14,339 nucleotides of DNA from Planctomycetota bacterium (GTDB lineage: Bacteria > Planctomycetota > PUPC01 > DSUN01). How positions within the stretch are numbered: the first letter of the stretch is position 1; every line of letters begins with the position of its first letter. The translations under genes and the position numbers were made by a program. The stretch covers positions 1-14,339 of the forward strand of contig VGYW01000210.1 of the NCBI GenBank assembly GCA_016872875.1, in the 5' to 3' direction. Below are positions 1 through 6,206 of this stretch, one piece after another. The notes under the pieces are model-generated. The model was given only the letters and a program-made list of their open reading frames with translations, ran no database searches and was not told the origin of the DNA.

Positions 1-2
1 GC

Positions 3-263
3 ATCCTTGCCACCGACCTCGCCTACTTCCGCACCAATCGAGCCGGACTCCAATACCCCATCTTCCGCCAGCACGGCTGGCCCACCGGCTCCAGCATCAT
101 CGAGAGCACCGTCAAACAACTCGGCAAGCGAGTCAAGGGGACCGAAAAGTTCTGGAGCCTCCCAGGTGCCGAGCAAACCCTCCAGGTCGTCGCTCACCTC
201 GCTTCCACCGACGGCTCCTGGGACCGCTTCTGGGATGCCCACCCCCTCACCTCAGCACCGTAG
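3..263 (+). CDS. ISKra4-like transposase, C-terminal part (5' end outside window)
   Basis: An open frame enters from the left edge and ends at TAG 261-263, giving about 86 residues. It reads AYFRTNRAGLQYPIF, then GWPTGSSIIES, then WSLPGAEQTLQV and WDRFWDAH. The YFR-N-R-Y-F / P-GS-IIES pattern is the C-terminal end of DDE transposases of the ISKra4 family. The Glu of IIES (residue 34 of the visible part) is the likely third catalytic residue. The stop codon lies inside the terminal inverted repeat at 259-280, so this is the 3' end of an intact IS terminus and not a random fragment. The start and most of the catalytic domain lie upstream of the window, so activity cannot be judged. The family call rests on recalled motifs, not on a search. 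Confidence 0.8.
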   Translation: MLATDLAYFRTNRAGLQYPIFRQHGWPTGSSIIESTVKQLGKRVKGTEKFWSLPGAEQTLQVVAHLASTDGSWDRFWDAHPLTSAP

Positions 264-851
264 GAGATTACACGCACCCCGCTGCGGGTCGCCCCATGGC
301 TTGCCTTCGATGACCTGCGCAGCGATGCCTTGCTGGCGGGCGAGGTCCGCCAGTTGACTGGCGAGGTTGACCTTCAGCGCCGCCGCCCTCGAGGCGTAGG
401 CAGCAATCGCCTTTGCAGCAAGAGCCAGCTCATTCCGCCAGAACCGTATCTCCTCGCCCAGCCGCGGCTCGTCGCGGCTGTCGCGTGCCAGACGTACGCT
501 CTCAATGCCGTCGTCCACGCACTTCACCAGCTCATAGAGCGCGGTGCCGTGTCGGACCTGCGCCTCGGCCTCCTCACGCCAGTCGCCCCTCCTCCACGGC
601 CGCAGGTACCCGCTCATCGCCCGGCACGCCAGCGCGTCGTCCCAGGCGGCGCCCAGCGCCAGCCGCACCGTCTCGCTATCGCCGACCAGCGCCGTCGCCT
701 CCCTGTTGCGGTACTCCGGCACCACGTCGTGCCCTGTTGTGATGCGGCCCCGCTCGGTCGGCGCACACCCTGGCCAGAGCAGCAGCATGCTCATGCCCAA
801 GGCCGCTGTGCAGGAAGCTCGGGCGACGACCCTTGGCACGCCGCTCATCAT
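252..851 (-). pseudogene. Putative lipoprotein, 3' end disrupted by the IS
   Basis: The frame encodes 199 residues. It begins with a type II signal peptide: Arg-containing n-region, hydrophobic stretch ALGMSMLLLW, then lipobox WPGC with the lipidated Cys at residue 29. The mature part is helical and rich in Arg, Glu and Ala; I recognise no family. The start ATG at 851 is preceded by GAGG six bases upstream; a second ATG follows directly. The last host-derived codons are around 281-290 (residues GDPQRG). The final residues (ACNLLRC) and the stop come from the IS terminal repeat, so the natural C-terminus is lost. How much is missing is unknown: the N-terminal 190 residues look intact, so a nearly full-length protein may still be made and anchored in a membrane. 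Confidence 0.6.
259..280 (+). repeat. Terminal inverted repeat (right end) of the ISKra4-like element
   Basis: The 22 bases at 259-280 are the reverse complement of 14162-14183 with a single mismatch, sharing the core TAGGAGATTACACGC. The transposase stop codon is embedded in the repeat, so the IS ends at about 280 and host sequence begins at about 281. No target-site duplication can be checked, because the other end of this same copy is outside the window. Confidence 0.82.
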
Positions 852-951
852 GTCTACCCTCGGTTCCGGAACTGCCGGCCAGGCTCCTCAGGCTGCTTGC
901 ACGCCCTGCTCCGTGGGCCGGCTCACGCGCCTTGCACTGGTGGTAGCCAGC

Positions 952-980
952 AGTATCGCGCGCCGCGCCACGTCCGTCAA
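952..980 (-). promoter_or_regulatory. Sigma70-type promoter for the lipoprotein gene
   Basis: On the minus strand TTGACG (980-975) and GATACT (957-952) are separated by 17 bases. The -35 matches consensus at five of six positions, the -10 at four of six. It points to the lipoprotein start at 851 with a leader of roughly 95 nt. The rest of 852-1119 shows no supportable gene. Confidence 0.5.
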
Positions 981-1119
981 GTCAGACACTCTCAAAGCCT
1001 CTTGACGGGCTCGGGGGCGAGTCACGGCTTGACAGGCATTGAAGCGCAGAATACCATGCCCATGAATCCAGGCGTCCCCCTCAACTGGGAGCTGGGAGTG
1101 GGTGCTGGGGTTCCAGTAA

Positions 1120-1254
1120 CTCGCCCGGGACCATGGCGTCACCTGCTATGTGACGTACGCTGACCACCCGACGGAGCAGCACAAGGACACCCCGGATTCC
1201 CTCATTCAGCAGATGAAGGCGCCCGTGCAGCAAGAGGAAAGGAACTCCCCATGA
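1120..1254 (+). pseudogene. 3' remnant of an unidentified gene
   Basis: Frame 1120-1254 is open after a stop at 1117-1119. It reads LARDHGVTCYVTYADHP and continues as a polar tail ending in EERNSP. Its TGA overlaps the next start as ATGA (1251-1254), the classic translationally coupled arrangement, which is the main reason to think it was coding. It has no start codon and no 5' part, and I recognise no family. It is probably the tail of a gene whose body was deleted when this region was rearranged. It could instead be a chance open frame of 45 codons. Confidence 0.35.
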
Positions 1255-1691
1255 GAAACCACTCCATCACCGCGGCCCTGTTGCTTCTCGCCTCCTCGGT
1301 CTCGTGGGCCGACGAATACCACGTGGCCGCCGGCGCGGCGAATGCCTCCGACGACAATCCGGGGACCGCGGACAAGCCGTGGCGAACGCTCAGCAAAGCC
1401 GCCTCGACGGCCAGGGCCGGCGACGTCGTCCTCGTCCACGCCGGACGGTATCCCGAGACAGTAGCCATCAGGAACAGCGGCCTGCCCTGGATCATGCGTC
1501 AAACGGTTCGGTATGGCTGCCCACCGAGGAAGGCATGGCGCCGGGTATCGTGGGCGTCAAGCTCCTTTGGCCCGTTGACCGGGCCTCCGCGGGCTGACAT
1601 GACGACGGCCCTGACCAGGCCGTCGTCACACCGCAAGATGCCGAACCGCAGGCGCCCGCTCCATCAAGGTCGCCTCCCGATGCCCGTGTGA
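1251..1691 (+). pseudogene. Secreted beta-helix (DUF1565-like) protein, 5' fragment
   Basis: The start ATG at 1251 follows GAGGAAAGGAA, a strong ribosome binding site. Residues 1-21 are a Sec signal peptide (MRNHSITAALLLLASSVSWA). Residues 34-70 carry the DUF1565 signature found at the N-terminus of right-handed parallel beta-helix proteins: ASDDNPGTADKPWRTLSKAA, then AGDVVLVHAGRYPETV. Homology ends at about residue 80 (base 1490). The rest of this frame is basic, low-complexity and unlike a beta-helix. A different frame (codons at about 1504-1597) then reads SVWLPTEEGMAPGIVGVKLL and stops at 1597, which may be the displaced 3' end of this gene or of a neighbour. Such proteins normally run to several hundred residues, so this one is a truncated remnant. 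It was probably a secreted carbohydrate-binding or carbohydrate-cleaving protein. Confidence 0.6.
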
Positions 1692-2340
1692 TCCCGGCGC
1701 ACCACGCGAACCTTGCGCACAACCTGCGACGGGTCGTGAAAGAGTGTGGCTTTCGTGTCTTGGCGGACGTGACAAGGCAGGCCGTCGAGGGATGGGGGGC
1801 CGCTCACAGCTGTTCAACGTGCCTACCGCGCTGGACAAGATCTTCCGCCGCGACCTGAAGTTCGCCGGCCTCTCAGCGACAGATGCACGCGGGCGGGTGT
1901 TGACGCCGCACAGTCTTCGAACAAGCTTCTGCACCCACCTGAGCAAGGGCGGCGTCTCGCCCCGCATCGCCCAGGCGGCGATGAGGCATAGCGACATCCG
2001 CCTCACAACCGCAATCTACACGGACGAGTCGTTGCTGCCTATCGCGGAAGCCGTCGAGGTCCTTCCCGCGCTGCCTCTCACGGAACGGCGAAGATTGCCC
2101 GCGCCGGTGCCCGGAAATCTTGTGCCAGATCTTGCACCAACTCCCGTCCATTCGTGTCAATTCAGTGCAAGAACGGGCAGAAAAGGGGCCATTCGGGGTG
2201 CCTGCGACGAGTCTTGCGCAGAAACGCAAAAGGCCGAATCTCAAGCGAGTACGGCTGAGAATCGGCCTTTTGGCGTGGTGGAGGATAGGGGATTCGAACC
2301 CCTGACCTACAGACTGCCAGCCTGTCGCTCTCCCAACTGA
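1598..2340 (+). pseudogene. Tyrosine recombinase (phage-type integrase) remnant, deleted and frameshifted
   Basis: Two pieces lie in different frames. Bases 1598 to about 1795 read HANLAHNLRRVVKECGFRV then LADVTRQAVEGW, resembling the core-binding (SAM-like) domain. From about 1805 another frame reads LFNVPTALDKIFRRDLKFAG, then LTPHSLRTSFCTHLSKGG, then AQAAMRHSDIRLTTAIYTD. It carries the catalytic H-x-x-R (HSLR), the following His (RHSD) and the nucleophile Tyr (IYTD). The first catalytic Arg and the first half of the catalytic domain are missing, so it cannot recombine DNA. The tail NLVPDLAPTPVHSCQFSART resembles C-termini I associate with planctomycete integrases. The frame runs on through the terminator and antisense across tRNA-Ala (final residues GFEPLTYRLPACRSPN), ending at 2340. 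That position, at the 3' end of a tRNA gene, is the usual chromosomal junction of an integrative element. Confidence 0.72.
2228..2271 (-). terminator. Hairpin terminator downstream of tRNA-Ala
   Basis: Arms 2228-2242 and 2257-2271 are complementary at 14 of 15 positions around a 14-nt loop. Each arm ends in AAAA/TTTT on the outside. On the minus strand it begins 5 nt after the tRNA 3' end and closes with GGCCTTTT, as expected of an intrinsic terminator. It is symmetrical and could also stop transcription coming through the integrase remnant on the plus strand. Confidence 0.7.
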
Positions 2341-2351
2341 GCTAATCCCCC
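2276..2351 (-). tRNA. tRNA-Ala (anticodon GGC)
   Basis: This 76-nt cloverleaf lies on the minus strand. The acceptor stem GGGGGAT pairs with ATCCTCC and includes the G3:U70 wobble that identifies alanine tRNAs. The D stem is GCTC/GAGC. The anticodon stem ACAGG/TCTGT encloses loop CTGGCAG with anticodon GGC. The T arm is AGGGG-TTCGAAT-CCCCT. The 3' CCA is encoded (2278-2276). It decodes GCC and GCU. It has its own promoter and terminator, so it appears to be an independent single-tRNA unit. Its 3' end faces the integrase remnant, consistent with use as an attachment site. Confidence 0.97.
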
Positions 2352-2362
2352 AGTCACGTTTG

Positions 2363-2391
2363 AGTATAGCAGGACTCGGACCGGTTGTCAA
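2363..2391 (-). promoter_or_regulatory. Promoter of tRNA-Ala
   Basis: On the minus strand TTGACA (2391-2386, perfect -35) and TATACT (2368-2363, five of six) are separated by 17 bp. The -10 ends 11 bp before the mature tRNA 5' end, leaving only a very short 5' leader. It lies immediately after the alcohol dehydrogenase stop codon. Confidence 0.8.
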
Positions 2392-2399
2392 CCCAGGGT

Positions 2400-3398
2400 T
2401 CATGGGATGAGGACAGCGGCGCCGCGGACCTCGCCGCGCTTCACCGCGGCCAAGACCTTGTTCGCGTCGGACAACTGGTAGGCGGTGACGTCGGTGCGGA
2501 TGGGGATTTCGGCGGCGAGGCGCAACAGGGCCTCGCCGTCGCGCCTGGTGCTTGCGGTGACGCTGCGGACGGTGCGTTCGTGGTAGAGGTCGCGCTCGTA
2601 GTCGAGCTCGGGGATGGCGGTCATGTGGATGCCGGCGAGTGCGAGGGTGCCGCCGCGGTTGAGCGCGCGGAGCGCGAGCGGGACCAGCCAGCCGGCGGGC
2701 GCGAAGATGATCGCGCTGTCGAGCTTCTCGGGCGGAGAGTCCTTCGCGTCGCCCACCCAGGCTGCGCCGAGCTCGCGGGCGTGGCTCCTGTGCTCCTCGC
2801 CGCGGGTGAAGACGTAGACGCGGCAGCCCCAGTGGCGGGCGATCTGGATGGCGATGTGGGCGGACGCGCCGAAGCCGTAGAGGCCGAGGCGGCCGCCGGA
2901 GCGCACCTCGCTGAGCTCGAGGGCGCGGTAGCCGATGATGCCGGCGCACATGAGCGGCGCGGCTCGCTCGGGCTCCACGCCCTCGGGCACGGCGTAGGCG
3001 AAGGCCTCGGGGGCCTTGGCGCATTCGGCGTAGCCGCCGTTGGCGTGGAGGCCGGTGAAGCGTGCGGATTCGCAGAGGTTTTCGAGGCCGTTGCGGCAGA
3101 ACTCGCACGCGCCGCAGGCCCAGTGGAGCCAGGCGAGGCCGGCGCGCTGGCCCACGCGGAAGCGCTGGCAGCCCTCGCCGAGGGCCTCGACGACGCCAAC
3201 GACCTCGTGGCCGGGGATGATCGGCACGCAGTCGGTGCCCAGGTCGCCTTCTACCGTGTGGAGGTCGGTATGGCAGACGCCGCAAGCGAGGACGCGGAGC
3301 AGGACCTCGCGCGGCCCGGGCTGAGGCGTCGGCACGTCGCTCAGGCGGAGCGGGCCGTCCTCAGCCGGCGCGCATCTCTCCAAGACCATCGCTCGCAT
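2400..3398 (-). CDS. Zinc-dependent alcohol dehydrogenase (MDR superfamily)
   Basis: This 332-residue protein is normal length for a medium-chain dehydrogenase. The N-terminal GroES-like catalytic domain has the expected zinc ligands C42 (GVCHTDLH), H64-E65 (PGHE) and C151. A complete structural zinc site is formed by C95, C98, C101 and C109 (CGACEFCRNGLENLC). The Rossmann domain carries GFGASAH at 175-181, a variant glycine motif typical of one adh_fam_2-like subgroup. The Arg in VFTRG (about 199) may favour NADP(H), which is inferred. It should oxidise alcohols or reduce aldehydes in the cytoplasm; the substrate cannot be read from sequence. The start at 3398 gives MRAMVLE, the usual beginning in this family; there is no clear Shine-Dalgarno. 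It is monocistronic, followed by tRNA-Ala on the same strand. Confidence 0.92.
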   Translation of the reverse strand: MRAMVLERCAPAEDGPLRLSDVPTPQPGPREVLLRVLACGVCHTDLHTVEGDLGTDCVPIIPGHEVVGVVEALGEGCQRFRVGQRAGLAWLHWACGACEFCRNGLENLCESARFTGLHANGGYAECAKAPEAFAYAVPEGVEPERAAPLMCAGIIGYRALELSEVRSGGRLGLYGFGASAHIAIQIARHWGCRVYVFTRGEEHRSHARELGAAWVGDAKDSPPEKLDSAIIFAPAGWLVPLALRALNRGGTLALAGIHMTAIPELDYERDLYHERTVRSVTASTRRDGEALLRLAAEIPIRTDVTAYQLSDANKVLAAVKRGEVRGAAVLIP

Positions 3399-3445
3399 TG
3401 GGCCGTTCCCACATAAGCCCTCGGGGGCGTTCCCTCAAGACGTTC

Positions 3446-3474
3446 ACCTTAGCCGATCTGGCGGAGTGTGTCAA
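3446..3474 (-). promoter_or_regulatory. Candidate promoter of the alcohol dehydrogenase gene
   Basis: On the minus strand a perfect -35 TTGACA (3474-3469) is followed after 17 bp by TAAGGT (3451-3446), a weak -10 with three of six matches. The implied leader is about 40 nt. The weak -10 suggests either low basal expression or dependence on an activator. Confidence 0.45.
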
Positions 3475-3508
3475 CGATGGTTGAGGGATGGTCCTGGCCT
3501 GTCCTGTT

Positions 3509-3604
3509 ATCGTCCTCGTCCCTCGTCCTCGTCCCTCGTCCTCGATTGTCTTCCCTTGTGGAGGGAAAAGAGTCGAGGACGAGGACGAGGGACGAGGACG
3601 AGTA
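3509..3604. repeat. 13-nt tandem repeat with an inverted copy
   Basis: Bases 3511-3545 are two exact copies of CGTCCTCGTCCCT followed by a partial third (CGTCCTCGA). After a 27-nt spacer, 3573-3604 carries the same motif in reverse complement, with one C missing and one unit shortened, so the whole can fold into an imperfect hairpin. It separates the divergently transcribed alcohol dehydrogenase and VWA genes. An identical direct copy lies inside the VWA gene at 5810-5846. Purine and pyrimidine are strongly segregated between strands. Confidence 0.85.
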
Positions 3605-3620
3605 CGATTGCCCAAGACCC

Positions 3621-3649
3621 TTGACGGGGTCCGCCATCGGCCCTATAAT
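3621..3649 (+). promoter_or_regulatory. Consensus promoter of the VWA gene, giving a leaderless mRNA
   Basis: TTGACG (3621-3626) and a perfect TATAAT (3644-3649) are separated by 17 bp. The start codon is at 3658, only 8 bases after the -10, about where transcription should begin. The mRNA should therefore have no or almost no 5' leader, and there is no room for a Shine-Dalgarno. Confidence 0.75.
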
Positions 3650-3657
3650 CGCGCGCG

Positions 3658-6204
3658 ATGAGCCGACTGCACTTCGCAACCCCCGAGGCATTGCTGCTGG
3701 TGGCGCTGGCGCTGGGGGCGTTCGCGCTCTGGCGGCGGCGGTTGGGCGGCGCTCTGGGCTTGGCGGTGGTGCTGTGCCTCTGCGTGGCGCTGGCGCGGCC
3801 GCAGTGGGCGACCGAGGCCCGCCGCGTGGCTCGCCTCTATGCGCTCGACGTGTCGGGCAGCACGTTCCTCGACGCCCCGAAGGCGCTGGCGGCGGTGCGC
3901 CGCAGCATGGCGGAGCTGGGCGCGGACGACCGCGTGGGGCTGATGGCGTTCGCCGGTTCGCCGCAGGTTGCGCTGCCTCTCAGCCCGCCGAGGGCGGTCC
4001 CGGGGGAGCTTGCGCTCGGCGGCCAACTCCCCCGGGCGGACGCCACGGACATCGCGGCGCTCATCCGCTCGGCGGCGGAGCAGCTCGCCGAGCCCGCCTG
4101 CGACCGCCAACTGGTGCTCATGGGCGATGGCCGCCAGACCGTGGGAAACGCCGAGCTCGAGGCGGCTATGGCGGCCGCAGCAGGCATGAGGGTCTTCGCC
4201 ATTCCCGTGGGGCCGGCCGAAGTCAGCGACGCGCGGGTGGCCCTTCTCCGCGCGCCCGCGCGGGTTGCCGTGGGCCAGCCGTTCGAGGTCGAGGCCGAGC
4301 TTGCGGCCACCGCGCCCATCGAGGCCACGCTGATCATCGCGAGAGACGGCTCGCCACTTGGCTCGGCGCGACGGGTCGCCCTCGAGCCGGGCGCGCCTCA
4401 CCGCCTCAGCGTCCAGGACCGCCTCGACAAGCCGGGCACGGTGGCCTACTCGGCAAGCCTGGCCGTGGCCGACCGCTGCGCCGAGAACAACTCCGCTCAA
4501 GCCATCGTGCGGGCGGAGGGGGACACACGCGTCCTCTGCGCCGCGCCAGGGGACACTGCGCTGGCGCGGCTGCTCGCCGCGGCGCCGGGGCTGGACGTTG
4601 CGCGCGTCGGCCCAGCCGAGCTGGGCGAGCTCGCGGGAAGGCTCCCCGGAGCCGACTGCTTGGTGCTCGATGGCGTGGCGGCGGGCCAACTGCCCGCCGC
4701 AGTGCAGGGCGCCGTGCGCGACTGGGTGCGCGACACGGGGGCGGGCCTCGTGGCGCTAGGCGGACCGGCCAGCTATGGTCCCGGCGGCTACACTGGCACG
4801 CCCATCGAGGATGCCCTGCCCGTCCTCTGCGCGCTTCCCCGCAAGATCGCCCTCCTGGTCGCGCTCGACGCCTCTGGCAGCATGGCGGAGCGTGCGGGAG
4901 GCAAGTCGAAGATCGCCTTCGCGCGCGAGGCCGTGCTCCGATGCGCGGGCGAGCTGGGGGCTTCCGACAGCTTCGGGCTGATGGCGTTCGCGGGCGAGCC
5001 ACGCGTCGTGCTGCCCGTGGGCAAGGTGCCGGAGGCCGGTCGCCTCGCGGCGCTGCTCGAACGTATCGAGCCGCACGGCCCGACGGAGCTTCAGGCCGCC
5101 CTGGAGCAGGCCAACGAGGTTCTCACCTCGGCTACGGCGCAGGTGCGGCACATCATACTCGTCTCCGACGGCCAGGTGACTGACGCCCAGGCGAGCCGCA
5201 TCCGCGAATCGAACCTCAGGAAGCGGATGGCCGACGCCGGCGTGACCCTCTCCGCGGTGATGACCGGCCGCGACCCGAAGGCGATGGAACTCCTCAAGGA
5301 GCTCGCGGCCGCGGGCTTCCAGTTCGTCGAGGACCCCTCCAACCTTAGCGCGGTGGTCCTCGAGCAACTGCGCAAGATAACCTATGGGAATCTGATTCAG
5401 CAGGGGAAGTTCGCGGTCCGTGCCGCGCCACGCGCGGAGGTCGCTGTCGGCGTGGCGCCCGGCTCGCTCGCGGGTTACGTCCGCACGGTGGCCAAGCCGA
5501 CGGCAGTGGTGGAATGGCTGGCGGGGGAGCCGCCCGACCCCGTGCTGGCCCGCTGGCAGTTCGGGCTTGGACGCGCCCTGGCCTTCGCATCCACCGTGGG
5601 CACCGAGTGGGATGCCGGCGTGTGGGGAGCAGAGGGCGCGGGCCGCCTCTGGCCGCAGGCGGTCCGCTGGGCGGCGCGTCCCCCACGAACCCCCGGCTTC
5701 GAGGCGCAAGCCGCCGAGCGCGGCGACGAGATGCTCCTCACCGTGCGAGCGGAACGTGACGGCCGTTTCCTCAACGGCCTGGACCTCTCCGCCCGCATCC
5801 TCTGCCCCGATCGTCCTCGTCCCTCGTCCTCGTCCCTCGTCCTCGACCTTCCTCTCCGCCAGACCGCCCCCGGCGAGTATCAGGCCACGTTCCCCGCCCC
5901 AGTGCCGGGCGCGTACCACGCCACGGTGATCGAGAAGGACAAGGGCCAGCGCCTCACCCTCGGCATCGTGAAGAACTACTCGCGCGAGTGGGAGGCATTC
6001 GGCGTGGACGCCCCGTCCCTCGAGGCCATCGCCCGCAGCGGCAGGGGCAAGGTGCTCCCGGGCCTCGATGCCCTGCGGGAGATCGAGCCGGCCACCGCCC
6101 CCGGCCGGGCCGACATCGCCTGGGCCTTCCTCCTCGCCGCCCTCGCCCTCTTCGTAGCCGAGGTCGCCCTCTCCCTCCTCCGCTCCAAGCGCGTCCGTCT
6201 CTGA
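3658..6204 (+). CDS. Membrane-anchored protein with two VWA domains and a glutamine-amidotransferase-like domain
   Basis: The protein has 848 residues. N-terminal hydrophobic segments lie at about 10-25 and 33-47 (BatA-like opening MSRLHFATPEALLLVALALG). The first VWA domain (60-200) has a complete MIDAS: D64-x-S66-x-S68, T130 and D157. Residues 288-390 resemble the class I glutamine amidotransferase-like fold found in this family (GGPASYGPGGYTGTPIEDAL) but lack an obvious catalytic Cys. The second VWA domain (397-560) has D404-x-S406-x-S408, T477 and D504. A beta-rich region follows, then a C-terminal transmembrane helix at about 819-842. The bulk is probably periplasmic or extracytoplasmic, with a role in metal-dependent protein binding. 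MoxR and DUF58 partners usual for Bat-type loci are absent here. Residues 718-730 are encoded by the 13-nt repeat. The start follows the promoter directly. The gene converges on pdxA with 2 nt between stops. Exact function unknown. Confidence 0.88.
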   Translation: MSRLHFATPEALLLVALALGAFALWRRRLGGALGLAVVLCLCVALARPQWATEARRVARLYALDVSGSTFLDAPKALAAVRRSMAELGADDRVGLMAFAGSPQVALPLSPPRAVPGELALGGQLPRADATDIAALIRSAAEQLAEPACDRQLVLMGDGRQTVGNAELEAAMAAAAGMRVFAIPVGPAEVSDARVALLRAPARVAVGQPFEVEAELAATAPIEATLIIARDGSPLGSARRVALEPGAPHRLSVQDRLDKPGTVAYSASLAVADRCAENNSAQAIVRAEGDTRVLCAAPGDTALARLLAAAPGLDVARVGPAELGELAGRLPGADCLVLDGVAAGQLPAAVQGAVRDWVRDTGAGLVALGGPASYGPGGYTGTPIEDALPVLCALPRKIALLVALDASGSMAERAGGKSKIAFAREAVLRCAGELGASDSFGLMAFAGEPRVVLPVGKVPEAGRLAALLERIEPHGPTELQAALEQANEVLTSATAQVRHIILVSDGQVTDAQASRIRESNLRKRMADAGVTLSAVMTGRDPKAMELLKELAAAGFQFVEDPSNLSAVVLEQLRKITYGNLIQQGKFAVRAAPRAEVAVGVAPGSLAGYVRTVAKPTAVVEWLAGEPPDPVLARWQFGLGRALAFASTVGTEWDAGVWGAEGAGRLWPQAVRWAARPPRTPGFEAQAAERGDEMLLTVRAERDGRFLNGLDLSARILCPDRPRPSSSSLVLDLPLRQTAPGEYQATFPAPVPGAYHATVIEKDKGQRLTLGIVKNYSREWEAFGVDAPSLEAIARSGRGKVLPGLDALREIEPATAPGRADIAWAFLLAALALFVAEVALSLLRSKRVRL
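5810..5846 (+). repeat. In-frame copy of the 13-nt intergenic repeat inside the VWA gene
   Basis: These 37 bases are identical to 3509-3545. They comprise AT, two CGTCCTCGTCCCT units, then CGTCCTCGA. They encode residues 718-730 (DRPRPSSSSLVLD) between two beta-strand-like stretches. Three 13-nt units make 39 nt, a multiple of three, so insertion of three units keeps the frame. Confidence 0.9.
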
Positions 6205-6206
6205 CC

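Noticed and set aside
888..1142. 84-codon minus-strand frame upstream of the lipoprotein
   Set aside because: It overlaps the lipoprotein promoter and has no ribosome binding site or recognisable motif.
2276..2300. Second copy of the tRNA-Ala 3' end as the far attachment site
   Set aside because: I saw no further GGGGATTCGAACCCC-like sequence elsewhere in the window; if present it lies outside.
1873..3285. A 470-codon minus-strand open frame across tRNA-Ala and the alcohol dehydrogenase
   Set aside because: The sequence is Arg/Pro-rich and crosses a tRNA gene; the alcohol dehydrogenase motifs are in a different frame.
3509..3604. CRISPR array
   Set aside because: Units are directly abutting 13-mers with no unique spacers and no cas genes; the other repeat arrays (7231-7293, 11720-11795, 13071-13164) fail for the same reason.
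3468..5183. A 571-codon open frame overlapping the VWA gene in another frame
   Set aside because: Its product is almost only Gly, Arg and Ala, with no motif. It is a shadow of the GC-rich VWA gene, whose own frame has two complete VWA domains.
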